A program made the translations under genes and the position numbers. From Planotetraspora sp. A-T 1434 (GTDB lineage Bacteria > Actinomycetota > Actinomycetes > Streptosporangiales > Streptosporangiaceae): a stretch of DNA of 64,000 nucleotides. The stretch is from assembly GCF_025420585.1 (NCBI RefSeq), contig NZ_JAOEGB010000033.1:1-64000 (forward strand), written 5' to 3'. Positions 31,001 to 38,909 of the stretch are shown in pieces (the first letter of the stretch is position 1; the number at the start of each line of letters is the position of its first letter). The notes beneath the pieces were generated by a model. It saw only the letters and a program-made list of their open reading frames with translations, had not been told where the DNA came from and ran no database searches.

Positions 31001-31624
31001 GTCGTGCCCGAGCGCGGCGAACAACACGACCAGCCCCCAGGCCCAGATATCGGCGGCAGCCGCCACGCCACGACCGGCGAGGGCCTCCGGAGCCATGTAG
31101 TTGGGCGTGCCCATGAGGGGCCCCGTCGTGGTCCCCGGCAGCCCCGGTTCCCGTGCCACCCCGAAGTCGATCACTCGCGGCCCGTCGGGACCGAGGATGA
31201 TGTTGTCCGGTTTCAGGTCGCGGTGCACGACGCCCACCTGGTGAATGGCGGTCAGCGCCGTGGCGACCCCGATGGCGAGCCGCCGCAGCATGTCCCCTTC
31301 GTACGGCCCCGCCTCTCCGATCACCTCCCGCAGGCTCGGTCCGGGGACGTACTCGCTGACGATGAAAGGCTCCGGGACGTCGGTTCTCGCCTCGATCACC
31401 CGAGCCGTGCAGAACGACGCCACCCGCCTCGCCGCCGCGGCCTCCTTGGTGAGCCTGGCCCGCGAGGCGGGATCGTCCAGCCGGGGCACCTTGACCGCGA
31501 CGCGTTCGCCCGCCTCGCCGTACGCCTCGTAGACCACGCCCTGCCCGCCCGCGCCGAGCCGGCCCGCCAGCCAGTAGCCGCCCAGCCTGTGCGGATCCGA
31601 GGGGGTGAGCGGCGACAGGGCCAC
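28031..31624 (-). CDS. Membrane Ser/Thr protein kinase with STAND-type linker and WD40 repeats (PkwA/AfsK-like)
   Basis: 1197-residue kinase. Residues 10-270 form a Hanks-type domain with GAGGQGVVYEA, Lys45 in VAVK, HRDLKPDN at 134 and DFG at 153, all intact. A helical/winged region (about 300-445: LSESERAAAPEVFLRMVT, HPALIRAWPRLRNWV, DLDRTLQWAAGE) resembles the C-terminal part of nSTAND1 conflict NTPases, but no P-loop is present. One transmembrane helix follows (MLAAALSVLLVAALAGLGLA, about 460-480). About 14 WD40 units (DGRTLVAVRSGVVTLWDV, DGRMVASYEAGDVIRLWDM and others) would form an external propeller. GGGAGG precedes the GTG. It is divergent from the SARP regulator gene, only 68 bases away. 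Confidence 0.88.
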   Translation of the reverse strand: MALSPLTPSDPHRLGGYWLAGRLGAGGQGVVYEAYGEAGERVAVKVPRLDDPASRARLTKEAAAARRVASFCTARVIEARTDVPEPFIVSEYVPGPSLREVIGEAGPYEGDMLRRLAIGVATALTAIHQVGVVHRDLKPDNIILGPDGPRVIDFGVAREPGLPGTTTGPLMGTPNYMAPEALAGRGVAAAADIWAWGLVVLFAALGHDPVPGREPFAVVTHVMGFRPDLSGVPDPLRGLVASALSQDPAARPPARAVLRGLLGGPDGDLLLAEGVSAAAGGRRPGAGGDTEPDLGAIAEGIYEQLSESERAAAPEVFLRMVTATEDGEETIRRVSRDELLDEPGSEAAASLLAVYGSAGLIAESGSGFTPAHPALIRAWPRLRNWVADNRQGLPIHRRLTQAARSWDRHGRKPADLLQGSDLDRTLQWAAGERRDITLIRLERDFLDAASTLMRRRSRRRGMLAAALSVLLVAALAGLGLAEYQRRITDRERDDATARSLALRAADLRESSPRIAMLMSVAAWRLAPALPESLGALYDSMAQSETDSFTDPDVSSDTTYATSRDGRTLVAVRSGVVTLWDVPGHRRLRRFSGVGEKVVKAALSPDGRVLALQDDHAVRLWDAAAGTALGGGFAGGAFRGNLGVLSFDPGGRRLSIPEGSVAARWWDVGRRELIRAGSGAGADAVNADGTLGVVFSTGGGRAELWDLRSGRRLRAGWLPAKKNIKDAEFSEDGRALAVTENIPSLHGLRLWLRGVPSGTALSGDGAGPVWDDIAFGYHGRFLALSRDRHLIVLRLADGQVVLQRDLGAPVEDLRFDEADRAVRILTDAGTVFTVDVKSLLDRPALPGSPDGIARLGPGGRMLALYGAGEVRLWDVRAARGVGRPIKLDGSAWQRPALAFSGDGSRLAVGGTLPDGYAVPRVAVSVVETATGKTIGSFPVSNREAQGVDGLAFSPDGTGLAVAPTALGTELPLELWTVDGATVRTVKGVTGSAAMAYRPDGKLLVAGFAPELTLVDPVKAARMPRPSGSGSLASGPYSFSPDGARVVIGGAGLSLWDSRFRGSAGPPFAGDGGISALVWSPDGRMVASYEAGDVIRLWDMAADPPLPLGAVFDGQTSGGRSEGGFGQDAALAFGPDGRTLYSATPEGVVRAHVLDGERAASVVCDRAGQPLSRQEWRRYLREVEYRDVCGRAVAGGGLP

Positions 31625-31692
31625 CGGATCCTCCCGTGATATGAATGCTTGGCACTTTTCCGCGATTCTTGCTGCACATCAAGGAATCCGTC

Positions 31693-34449
31693 ATGGAATT
31701 TCGGATCATGGGTGCGCTCGAGGTGCGGGACGGCACGCGCGACCACACCCCGACCGCCCCCAAGCATCGAGATCTTCTGGCGGTCTTCCTGCTCAGCCCA
31801 CGGCGGCCGATGACCCTCGCGCTGCTGCGCCGGTCACTGTGGCCGGGCGAGGACGGCGAGCGGTCGGACTCCCTCGTCCGCGGATACGTGGGCCGGCTCC
31901 GGCAGCTGATCGGCGAGGACGTCATCACGACGGTGTCCGGGACCTACACCTTGTCCGTCGACGAGGACCTGATCGACGTGCACCGCTTCAGGCGGCTCGT
32001 CGCGGAGGGACTGGGGGCGGCGCGGGCGGGGCGGGACGAACAGGCGCACGAGCGGCTGCGTGCGGCGCTCGGCCTGTGGCGCGGCCCGGCGCTCGAGGAC
32101 GTCGACCCGGACGGGCACCGATGGAGGGAGACCCGCCGTCTGCGCGAGGAGCTGGAGGAGCTCCGCCTCCTGGCGGTCGAGCGCCGAATCGACCTGGATC
32201 TCAAGGCGGGCCGCCATCGGGAGGTCCTGGCCGAGCTCCGCCGGCTCGCCGAGCTGCATCCTCTGTGGCAGCGGTTCAGGGGGCAGTACATGCTGGCGCT
32301 CTACCGCAGCGGGCGGCGCGCCGACGCGCTCGACGCGTACGCCGGCCTGCGGGACGCGCTCAGCGACGGGCACGCCATCGATCCCGATCCGGAGCTGCAG
32401 CTTCTGCACCACCGGTTGCTCCACGACGACGTCTCACTGCACGTGTCGGCGGGTCCCCCCGTGCTGGTGCCGTACGACGTGGCCGATTTCACCGGCAGGG
32501 ACGACCTGGTGGGCCTCCTGGACGGGCTGATGCCCGATCAAGGGGAGCCGGCCAGAATCGTGATCCACGGCCAGGCGGGAGTGGGCAAGTCGGCGCTCGC
32601 CGTACACGCCGCCTGGCGTCACCGCGAGCGGTTCCCCGACGGGATCCTCTACGCGGACCTGCGCAGCGACCGGGGTGAGCCGCTGGAACCGGCCGGGGTC
32701 CTGGAGGACTTCCTGCGCTGGCTGGGCTGCCCGGCCCAGGCGATGCCCGCGACCGTCGAGCAGCGGGAGAGGCTCCTGCGGGCCTACACGGCCAACCGGC
32801 GGGTGCTCGTCCTGCTCGACAACGCCTCGGACGAGGGCCAGGTTCGGCCGCTGCTGACCTCCTGCCTGACGCTCGTCACAAGCCGGTCCGCACTGGGCGG
32901 CCTCACCGACGCGCAACGGCTGCCCGTGGGCGTGCTCGCCGAGGACGACGCGGTGGATCTTCTCATCCGGCTGATCGGCAAGGAGCGGGCGACCGCGGAT
33001 CGTTCCGCCACCCGCCGGCTCGCACGGTTCTGCGGCGGCCTGCCCATCGCGCTGCGCGTCGCCGGATCTCGCCTGGCGGCCCGCCCCGGGTGGACGGTCG
33101 ACTATCTGGTCGGCCTCCTGGAGGACGAGCATCGGCGTCTCGACCTGCTGCATTCCGGCGACCAGACCGTCCGCAGCGTGTACGCCGTCGGCTACGAAGG
33201 ACTGCCGGAGAGCGGGCGGCGCATGCTGCGCCTCCTGGGCGCGCTGTCGGCCCCCGACTTCGCCAACTGGGTGGCCGCGCACTTCGGGGAGGAGGCGGAG
33301 ACCCTCGTGGAGGCGGGCCTGCTGGAGACCCACGTGGTGGACGTCGCCGGCCAGGTCCGTTACCGGCTCCATGACCTGACCCGCCTGTACGCGCGCGAGC
33401 GGTTGCTCGCCGAGACGGGCGCGGACGGGGTCCATCAGGCCCTCACGCGTCTGTCGCCCCTGGTCATGGCGATGGTTTGCGCCTCGCGGTTCTCCCCGGG
33501 CTCCGGCGCCGGGACTGGGACTGGGACTGGAGCTGGGACTGGGGCTGGAGCTGGGACTGGGGCTGGCGCGTTCCTGTCCACGACGGACATCCGCGACTCG
33601 GTGAACTGGCTGATCGCGGAACGCGCCTTCCTGGTCAGCCTGATCGGAGACCTGCACGGGGCCGCGCTCTGGGACGACGCCTGGCGGCTCGCCCACCTGC
33701 TGACGCCGTTCTTCGAACGCCACCGTTTCCTCGGCGATTGGCGGCGCGCGGGTGAGCTGGCCCTGGACGCGGCACGCCGGGCGGAGGACACCCGCGGCGA
33801 GGCGCTCGTCCTGCGGGATCTGGGCGACCTGAGCCGGGCCGAACGGCGGTGGGACCTCGCCCACGACCGGCTCAGGCACGCCCTCGCCATGTTCCTGCGG
33901 TCGGGCGGCGTCCGCGACGCGGCGCACACGAGGCGCAGGCTGGGCCAGGTGCACCTGGAACAGGGCCGGCTGGCCGAGGCCGAGCGCGACCTCACCGCCT
34001 GCCTCGCCTGGTCCGGCGACCGCTCCGACGCGACCGGCGCCGCGGACGCGCGCCTGGCTCTGGGGACGGTGCTGCACCGCGCGGGCCGCCTCGAAGAAGC
34101 GGCCGCGCAGCTCGATGCGGCGGCGGCCGTCCTCTCCGACATCGGCGACCGGCACAAGCGGGCCGACGCTCTGCTCGCGCTCTCCGCGGTGCGCCTGTCC
34201 CAGCGGCTGGTCCCCGAGGGGAGGGACGCGGCTCAGGAGGCGAGAAGCATCGCGGCCCGCCTCGGCGACCGGCTTCTGGACGCTCACGCGCTGGTCGCCC
34301 TGGCCGAGGTGAACCTCGCGGACGGCATGCCACTGCGTGCCGTACAGCTCGCCGAGGAGGCGCTGGAGATCTTCGAGAGCGCGGCCGATGAGCAGGGCCG
34401 GACGAGGACGATCGACGTGCTCGCCAGGGCCCGACGAGCGGGCCTCTAG
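31693..34449 (+). CDS. AfsR-like SARP regulator with NB-ARC ATPase and TPR domains
   Basis: 918-residue transcription factor. It has an OmpR-like DNA-binding domain (about 1-95: APKHRDLLAVFLLSP, SLVRGYVGRLRQLIG), a BTAD domain (95-240), and an NB-ARC ATPase with Walker A GQAGVGKS near 293 and Walker B VLVLLDNAS near 373. TPR repeats follow (about 680-910). A G/T/A low-complexity insert of GGGACT-type hexamers lies around 605-630. The start at 31693 has AAGGAA six bases upstream. Architecture matches AfsR. The divergent kinase gene and downstream target-like promoter make a kinase-regulator-effector circuit likely. Confidence 0.9.
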   Translation: MEFRIMGALEVRDGTRDHTPTAPKHRDLLAVFLLSPRRPMTLALLRRSLWPGEDGERSDSLVRGYVGRLRQLIGEDVITTVSGTYTLSVDEDLIDVHRFRRLVAEGLGAARAGRDEQAHERLRAALGLWRGPALEDVDPDGHRWRETRRLREELEELRLLAVERRIDLDLKAGRHREVLAELRRLAELHPLWQRFRGQYMLALYRSGRRADALDAYAGLRDALSDGHAIDPDPELQLLHHRLLHDDVSLHVSAGPPVLVPYDVADFTGRDDLVGLLDGLMPDQGEPARIVIHGQAGVGKSALAVHAAWRHRERFPDGILYADLRSDRGEPLEPAGVLEDFLRWLGCPAQAMPATVEQRERLLRAYTANRRVLVLLDNASDEGQVRPLLTSCLTLVTSRSALGGLTDAQRLPVGVLAEDDAVDLLIRLIGKERATADRSATRRLARFCGGLPIALRVAGSRLAARPGWTVDYLVGLLEDEHRRLDLLHSGDQTVRSVYAVGYEGLPESGRRMLRLLGALSAPDFANWVAAHFGEEAETLVEAGLLETHVVDVAGQVRYRLHDLTRLYARERLLAETGADGVHQALTRLSPLVMAMVCASRFSPGSGAGTGTGTGAGTGAGAGTGAGAFLSTTDIRDSVNWLIAERAFLVSLIGDLHGAALWDDAWRLAHLLTPFFERHRFLGDWRRAGELALDAARRAEDTRGEALVLRDLGDLSRAERRWDLAHDRLRHALAMFLRSGGVRDAAHTRRRLGQVHLEQGRLAEAERDLTACLAWSGDRSDATGAADARLALGTVLHRAGRLEEAAAQLDAAAAVLSDIGDRHKRADALLALSAVRLSQRLVPEGRDAAQEARSIAARLGDRLLDAHALVALAEVNLADGMPLRAVQLAEEALEIFESAADEQGRTRTIDVLARARRAGL

Positions 34450-34483
34450 GCTCGGCGGGTCGCTCGGTGGACCCCTAAGCGAA

Positions 34484-34519
34484 TCCTCAACATTTCCTCA
34501 ACACCCGCCCGTCTACCTT
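34484..34519 (+). promoter_or_regulatory. SARP-type 11-bp direct repeats and -10 element
   Basis: TCCTCAACA occurs at 34484-34492 and 34495-34503, exactly 11 bases apart. That is the period of SARP binding repeats such as the AfsR site at afsS. TACCTT (34514-34519) lies 10 bases further and can serve as the -10. A very weak third repeat may begin at 34473. The site precedes the small secreted-protein gene. Confidence 0.6.
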
Positions 34520-34556
34520 CCCCTCAGACAGCAGCACGAGAGAAAGGAAGACGACG

Positions 34557-34937
34557 ATGACCGCAGCTCCGAACCTCCATGGCGAGGCCGGCCAGGCCGG
34601 CCGGTCGCGGGCACTTCGCCGGAACCGAGGGCTGATCGCCCGCGCCTCCGTCGCGGCCGCCGTGGGAGCCACCTCGCTGCTCCTGCTCACCGGCGGAGCG
34701 GCCTCCGCGGCGACCGCCCAGGCGCGCAGCCCCCTTCCCGGGTGCGTCCACTGGAAGCTGAACGACAGCGGCTTCACCGACCACCTCAAGGTGACCAACG
34801 GGTGCGGGAGTGGTCACTGGTTCAAGGTGATCCTGGCGCACGGCAAGGACTTCAAGTGCACCTACTACGCCGCCGGCCAGACCTACTACTGGTCCTGGCC
34901 GTGGCCGCGCAAGTTCTCCGCCCTGCACAACTGCTGA
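34557..34937 (+). CDS. Small secreted four-cysteine protein, tendamistat-like spacing
   Basis: 126-residue precursor with a signal sequence (RASVAAAVGATSLLLLTGGAASA) and a mature part of about 75 residues holding Cys63, Cys83, Cys101 and Cys126. The pattern NGC-x17-C-x-x-x-AAGQ and the terminal Cys recall the Streptomyces alpha-amylase inhibitor tendamistat (74 residues, four cysteines, also 17 residues between Cys2 and Cys3). The inhibitory Trp-Arg-Tyr triplet is absent here, however, so inhibition of amylase should not be assumed. Two disulfides are likely. AAAGGAAG precedes the ATG. The gene follows the AfsR-like gene by 107 bases and carries SARP-type repeats. Confidence 0.8.
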   Translation: MTAAPNLHGEAGQAGRSRALRRNRGLIARASVAAAVGATSLLLLTGGAASAATAQARSPLPGCVHWKLNDSGFTDHLKVTNGCGSGHWFKVILAHGKDFKCTYYAAGQTYYWSWPWPRKFSALHNC

Positions 34938-34966
34938 GCCGGGGCCGGAAGACGGTCGCGAGATCC

Positions 34967-35010
34967 GAGGCGCTGGAACACCGGCGGAGGGCACGGTGTT
35001 CCAGCGCCTC
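34967..35010. terminator. Perfect 16-bp hairpin between convergent genes
   Basis: GAGGCGCTGGAACACC (34967-34982) pairs with 34995-35010 across a 12-base loop. It lies between stops at 34937 and 35018, so it can end both transcripts. Confidence 0.85.
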
Positions 35011-35017
35011 AGACCAA

Positions 35018-35209
35018 CTAGCCGCGGCTGCCGCCGAGGGTCTTCTTCCAATGGAAGCCACCGGGGAGGTTCACCGTGACGGTGCGCCGGCCGTCGGCGG
35101 CCTTCGTCACGCGGAACCCACGGCCGCCGTAGCTGTGCCCGACACCGGCCCGCGAAAGGTTGAGCCTGAACGGCCCCATCTTGATCGACTTACGGTAACT
35201 CCAGCCCAT
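35018..35209 (-). CDS. DUF4236-domain small protein
   Basis: 63-residue protein with MGWSYRKSIKMGPFRLNLSR, then GVGHSYGGRGFRV and TVTVNLPGG. This is the whole DUF4236 signature, normally found at the N-terminus of larger proteins but also alone. GGAGGG lies four bases upstream of the ATG. The function is unknown. Confidence 0.85.
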   Translation of the reverse strand: MGWSYRKSIKMGPFRLNLSRAGVGHSYGGRGFRVTKAADGRRTVTVNLPGGFHWKKTLGGSRG

Positions 35210-35313
35210 GTGACCCTCCGTGGTTCTCAGTGCACGGCAGCTACCCCGGATGTCGATCACAAACGCCGATCGCGGCACCGGTTGGGCCCACGGCCACGCC
35301 GTACGGCTGACCG

Positions 35314-36537
35314 TCACGATGTGGCGAGCGCCTCGGTGGGCGACATCCGGGCCGCGCGGACCGCGGGATAGAACCCGGCCACTCCCCCGATCACCAGCGT
35401 CGCCACCACACCGCCCGCCATCGCCCAGACCGGGACGATGGACGGCCAGCCCTGCGACGTGGCGTAGGCCGCGGTCACGCCGATGCCGAGGGCCACTCCC
35501 CCGACCCCGCCGATCGCCGACAGCAGCAGCGACTCGGCGAGGAACTGCAACCGGATCTGCCCCCGGGTTGCGCCCAGCGACCGGCGCAGGCCGATCTCGG
35601 CGCGGCGTTCCAGCACTGAGATCACCATGGTGTTGGCCACGCCGACCCCGCCGACCAGCAGGGCGACGCCGCCGAGCCCCAGCAGCAGCGCGTTCAGCGT
35701 CGCGTCGGTGGCCTGCTTGGCGGCGAGCGCGTCGGACGGACGGGAGACCTCGACCTCGTTCGGGTTCTCCGGGTTGGCGGTGGCCGCCAGCACGTCCCGC
35801 ACCGCGACCACCTGCCGCTCCGCGGCCCTGGTGTAGATGGTCGTGGCGTAGCCATCGAAGCCCAGCCGCTCCTCCGCGACCGGCCAGCCGACGAGGGCGG
35901 AGGTGTCCAACTCGGGAGCGAGCGGCACCGGGGCGAGCACGCCGACGACGGTGAACCACTGCCCGCCGAGCCACACCCGCTGGTCGGGGCCGGCCCCGGC
36001 GACGCCGAGCCGGTCGGCGGCCCTGGACCCGAGAACCACGGCCGGGTAACGGTGGGTGGCCTCGTTGAGCCAGGCGCCGCCGGCGACCGTGGCGCCCACG
36101 TCCTTCAGCAGGTCGAGCCGGACGGCCTGGACCGAGATGCTGCCGGTCTGGCCTTCGGGGATGTGGTCGTTGCGGTAGACCTTGGCGCTGGTGTTCCCGA
36201 TGGCGGTCACCGACGTGACCGGCGCGATCTGGCCGATCATCCCCTCCGCCTCGGCCGGGAGGTGGGAACCCTCGCCGAAGAGCGTCTGGCCGGGCGAGAC
36301 CTTGAGCAGGTTGGTGCCGAGGGCGGACAACTGGCGGTTGAGGTCCTCCTGGCTGGAGGCGGAGATGCCGACCACGCCAAGCATGGCGGCGATGCCGATC
36401 GCGATGCCAAGCGCGGACAGAAAGACGCGCAACGGCCGGGCCCGCAGCCCCGCCCCGCCGACCCGGACCACGTCGCCGGGGCTGAGCCTGGCCGGCGCGA
36501 GCCGTACGGCACGCGGCGCTTCCGGAGTGGTCAGCAT
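35314..36537 (-). CDS. MacB-type ABC transporter permease
   Basis: 407-residue FtsX-like permease. The first helix ([21 protein letters not shown]) is followed by a large extracytoplasmic MacB periplasmic core (about 60-265). Three more helices follow ([60 protein letters not shown]), closing with the typical [10 protein letters not shown]. In the MacB mechanism the pump does not translocate across the inner membrane but drives extracytoplasmic substrate movement. Its ATG is seven bases inside the end of the ATPase gene. Last gene of the operon. Confidence 0.93.
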   Translation of the reverse strand: MLTTPEAPRAVRLAPARLSPGDVVRVGGAGLRARPLRVFLSALGIAIGIAAMLGVVGISASSQEDLNRQLSALGTNLLKVSPGQTLFGEGSHLPAEAEGMIGQIAPVTSVTAIGNTSAKVYRNDHIPEGQTGSISVQAVRLDLLKDVGATVAGGAWLNEATHRYPAVVLGSRAADRLGVAGAGPDQRVWLGGQWFTVVGVLAPVPLAPELDTSALVGWPVAEERLGFDGYATTIYTRAAERQVVAVRDVLAATANPENPNEVEVSRPSDALAAKQATDATLNALLLGLGGVALLVGGVGVANTMVISVLERRAEIGLRRSLGATRGQIRLQFLAESLLLSAIGGVGGVALGIGVTAAYATSQGWPSIVPVWAMAGGVVATLVIGGVAGFYPAVRAARMSPTEALATS

Positions 36538-37280
36538 GCCGGCACCCGCTCATTCTGCGCCCGATCCCTTTGGGAGTCGTCGACCACGCGGCCGTCGAGC
36601 ATCCCGATCTGCCGGGGCAGGCCGGCGGCGATGTCCCGGTCGTGCGTGATGATCACGACGGTGGTGCCGCCCTCGTGGAGCTCGCGGAGCAGCGTCATCA
36701 CCCCGGTGCCCGACTCCGAGTCGAGGTTGCCGGTGGGTTCGTCGGCGAGCAGCAGGTCGGGCTCGCCCACCACCGCCCGGGCGATCGCCACGCGCTGCCG
36801 CTCACCGCCCGAGAGCTCGTGCGGGCGATGGGTGAACCGGTGGGCGAGCCCCACCCGGCACAGCGCCTCCTTCGCGCGCCTGCGCCGCTCGCGGATGGAG
36901 ACGCCCGAATAGAGCAGTCCGTCCGCCACGTTGTCCACGACCGGCACCCCCGACGCCAGATGGAACTGCTGGAAGACGAAGCCGACAGTGGTGGCGCGCA
37001 GGGCCGACAGCTCCTTGTCGGAGAGCCGCGCCACGTCGTGGCCCGCGATCCGCACGGTTCCGCCCGTAGGGCGGTCGAGCGTGCCGATCATGTTCAGCAT
37101 CGTGGACTTGCCGGAGCCGGACGGGCCGACGATGCCGACGAGTTCGCCGTACCGGACGGTCATGCTCGCTCCGCGCAGGGCGGCCACATCGCCGCCGTAG
37201 ACCTTGCTCACGTCCCGGAGCTCCACGATTGCCGGTCCCTTCTCCGCCTGCCATCCCTTGGCCTGTCCCTCCTCGCTCAT
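36531..37280 (-). CDS. MacB/LolD-type ABC transporter ATPase
   Basis: 249-residue ABC ATPase partner of the permease. It has Walker [10 protein letters not shown] (52-60), Q-loop FVFQQFHL, signature [14 protein letters not shown] (156-169), Walker [10 protein letters not shown] and switch His in ITHDRD. The start codon overlaps the stop of the membrane-fusion gene (ATGA), so the subunits are made in step. Confidence 0.95.
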   Translation of the reverse strand: MSEEGQAKGWQAEKGPAIVELRDVSKVYGGDVAALRGASMTVRYGELVGIVGPSGSGKSTMLNMIGTLDRPTGGTVRIAGHDVARLSDKELSALRATTVGFVFQQFHLASGVPVVDNVADGLLYSGVSIRERRRRAKEALCRVGLAHRFTHRPHELSGGERQRVAIARAVVGEPDLLLADEPTGNLDSESGTGVMTLLRELHEGGTTVVIITHDRDIAAGLPRQIGMLDGRVVDDSQRDRAQNERVPAC

Positions 37281-38317
37281 TTGGGCACCACCACGGTCGC
37301 GTCCTCGTCGGCTCCGGTTACCTCGACGTCGCCGTCTGCGAACATCCCGGTCTTCACCGGCACATAGCGGGTGGCGGGGCCCTCGACGACCTGCACGCCG
37401 TACCCGCCCTCGGCGAGCGCCACCAGGGCGCCGACCGGTACGGCGAGGACGTTCTCGCGCCGCGCGGACACGATCGTGACCTCCACCGGCGCGGTGTCGT
37501 AGGTCCTGAGTCTCCTGTCGTCGCGGACCGAGATGACGACCTCGATCGTGGTCGTGGTGTCGTTCTGCGTGGTGGTCTCGGTCGCCACCTTCCCGATGCC
37601 GGTGACGGTGCCACGCACGGTGGCGCCGTCGGGCAACTCGACGGTGGCCTTCAGGCCCTTCCGCACCAGATGCCGGTCGGCGACGTCGAGGGCGACGGTG
37701 ACCTCGCGGGTCGCGCCCGTGTAGGTGAGCAAGGGGCCGCTCGCCTGGGCGCCGAGCGCGGTCTTGAGCTCTGCCACCCGCAGACGGCCGTCGTGGACGA
37801 CGACGTCGCCGGGCTCGACCCGGCCGGTGACCGCGAGCCCCAGGTCGTCCTGCCACTGCTCGACGGCCTCCCGGGTGGCCGAGGTGAACTCGTCGTCCAC
37901 GGTGAAGCCGTCGTACCCGAGCTTGGCCAGGTTCTCCTCCAGCAGCTTGACGTCCCGTCCCTCGACGCCGTTCTGGAGGACGCGGTAGAGGGGCGTGCCC
38001 CCATAGAGGAGGGGCACGCGATGGGCGTCGGCGCTGTAGACGGCGTGGCCACGGGTGATCGTCGCGCCGGGCGACGGAAGCCAGGTGATCGTCCCCTGCC
38101 CCCGCCCAGTTACGGTGGCGGTGTCGCCGAAGCCGAGGGTGCCGTCGACGGTCTTGGTCTCGGTCAGCGTCGTCCGGACGACCTTGGCGGTCGCCGGGGG
38201 CGTCCGCTGGGCGGCGGCCGTGCCGGTGTCTCCTCCCACGCCGATCGCCGCGGCGGCCACGGCGGCGGCGAGCAGCGCGGCGCCACCGGTCACCGCGACG
38301 AGCTTCACCGCCCTCAC
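37277..38317 (-). CDS. Membrane-fusion/adaptor protein with peptidoglycan-binding domain
   Basis: 346-residue adaptor with an N-terminal membrane anchor ([22 protein letters not shown]). A PG_binding_1 domain (about 105-170: [33 protein letters not shown]) is inserted in the lipoyl-like region. HlyD-like beta domains follow ([29 protein letters not shown]). It would link the exporter to the Gram-positive wall. The GTG start overlaps the lipoprotein stop (GTGA), giving the shared-frame coupling seen throughout this operon. Confidence 0.88.
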   Translation of the reverse strand: MRAVKLVAVTGGAALLAAAVAAAAIGVGGDTGTAAAQRTPPATAKVVRTTLTETKTVDGTLGFGDTATVTGRGQGTITWLPSPGATITRGHAVYSADAHRVPLLYGGTPLYRVLQNGVEGRDVKLLEENLAKLGYDGFTVDDEFTSATREAVEQWQDDLGLAVTGRVEPGDVVVHDGRLRVAELKTALGAQASGPLLTYTGATREVTVALDVADRHLVRKGLKATVELPDGATVRGTVTGIGKVATETTTQNDTTTTIEVVISVRDDRRLRTYDTAPVEVTIVSARRENVLAVPVGALVALAEGGYGVQVVEGPATRYVPVKTGMFADGDVEVTGADEDATVVVPK

Positions 38318-38868
38318 TTGGGGACTCCGATCGGGCCCATCTTGTCCCTGCATGCCTCCATGGCCTTCTTCAACTTGGGGTCGTCCGGCTTGATCTTGCT
38401 GTTGGGGCCGCCGATCCTGAGACCGATGCCGCCGCCGCTGAAGTCCGGGTCGGGCATGTCCACGCCGTTGTCCCGCATGCACTGCGCGAACGCGCGCGCC
38501 TTCTCCTGCTGCTCGGGAGTCATCTCGCGCCCCTTCTGGCCGAACGGGGACAGGCTGCGGCAGGCCTGCATCGCCTTGTCGACCTTGGAAGGGTCGCCCT
38601 TCGCGTCAACGCGGATCTTGACCCCGCCACCGCCGTCGGAATCCGGGTCGGGCATGTCGACGCCGTGGTCCCGCATGCACTGGGCGAACTTCCTGCCCTG
38701 CTCCTCGGGATCCACCGAGGCGGTCGGACCGGCGCTCGCCTGGGCGGTGGTCCCGGTGGTCCCGGTGGTCCCGGTGCCCTTAACGGAGGCGACCCCCGCC
38801 GTGTCGTCCTGCTGTCCGCATCCGGCGGCGAGCGCGAGGAGCGCCACCGCCACAAGTGTCCTTCTCAT
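38314..38868 (-). CDS. Lipoprotein with two [16 protein letters not shown] repeats
   Basis: 184-residue lipoprotein (lipobox LALAAGC, Cys17). It has a T/G-rich spacer and two homologous modules, about 60-112 and 127-175. Each begins FAQCMRD(H/N)GVDMPDPD and ends with a conserved A-C-R, giving one Cys pair per module. This family is common in actinobacteria beside MacB-type pumps and two-component genes, but its function is not known to me. It may act as a substrate or signal-binding component of the pump. First gene of the export set after the sensor kinase, 41 bases downstream of it. Confidence 0.82.
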   Translation of the reverse strand: MRRTLVAVALLALAAGCGQQDDTAGVASVKGTGTTGTTGTTAQASAGPTASVDPEEQGRKFAQCMRDHGVDMPDPDSDGGGGVKIRVDAKGDPSKVDKAMQACRSLSPFGQKGREMTPEQQEKARAFAQCMRDNGVDMPDPDFSGGGIGLRIGGPNSKIKPDDPKLKKAMEACRDKMGPIGVPK

Positions 38869-38909
38869 GGGACCGATGCTGGTGGGCGCTGATCGGAACG
38901 AGCCCGGAG

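Noticed and set aside
33505-33575. Minisatellite of GGGACT-type hexamers as a mobile or regulatory repeat
   Set aside because: It is in frame inside the AfsR-like gene and encodes a flexible Gly/Thr/Ala linker, so a coding explanation is sufficient.
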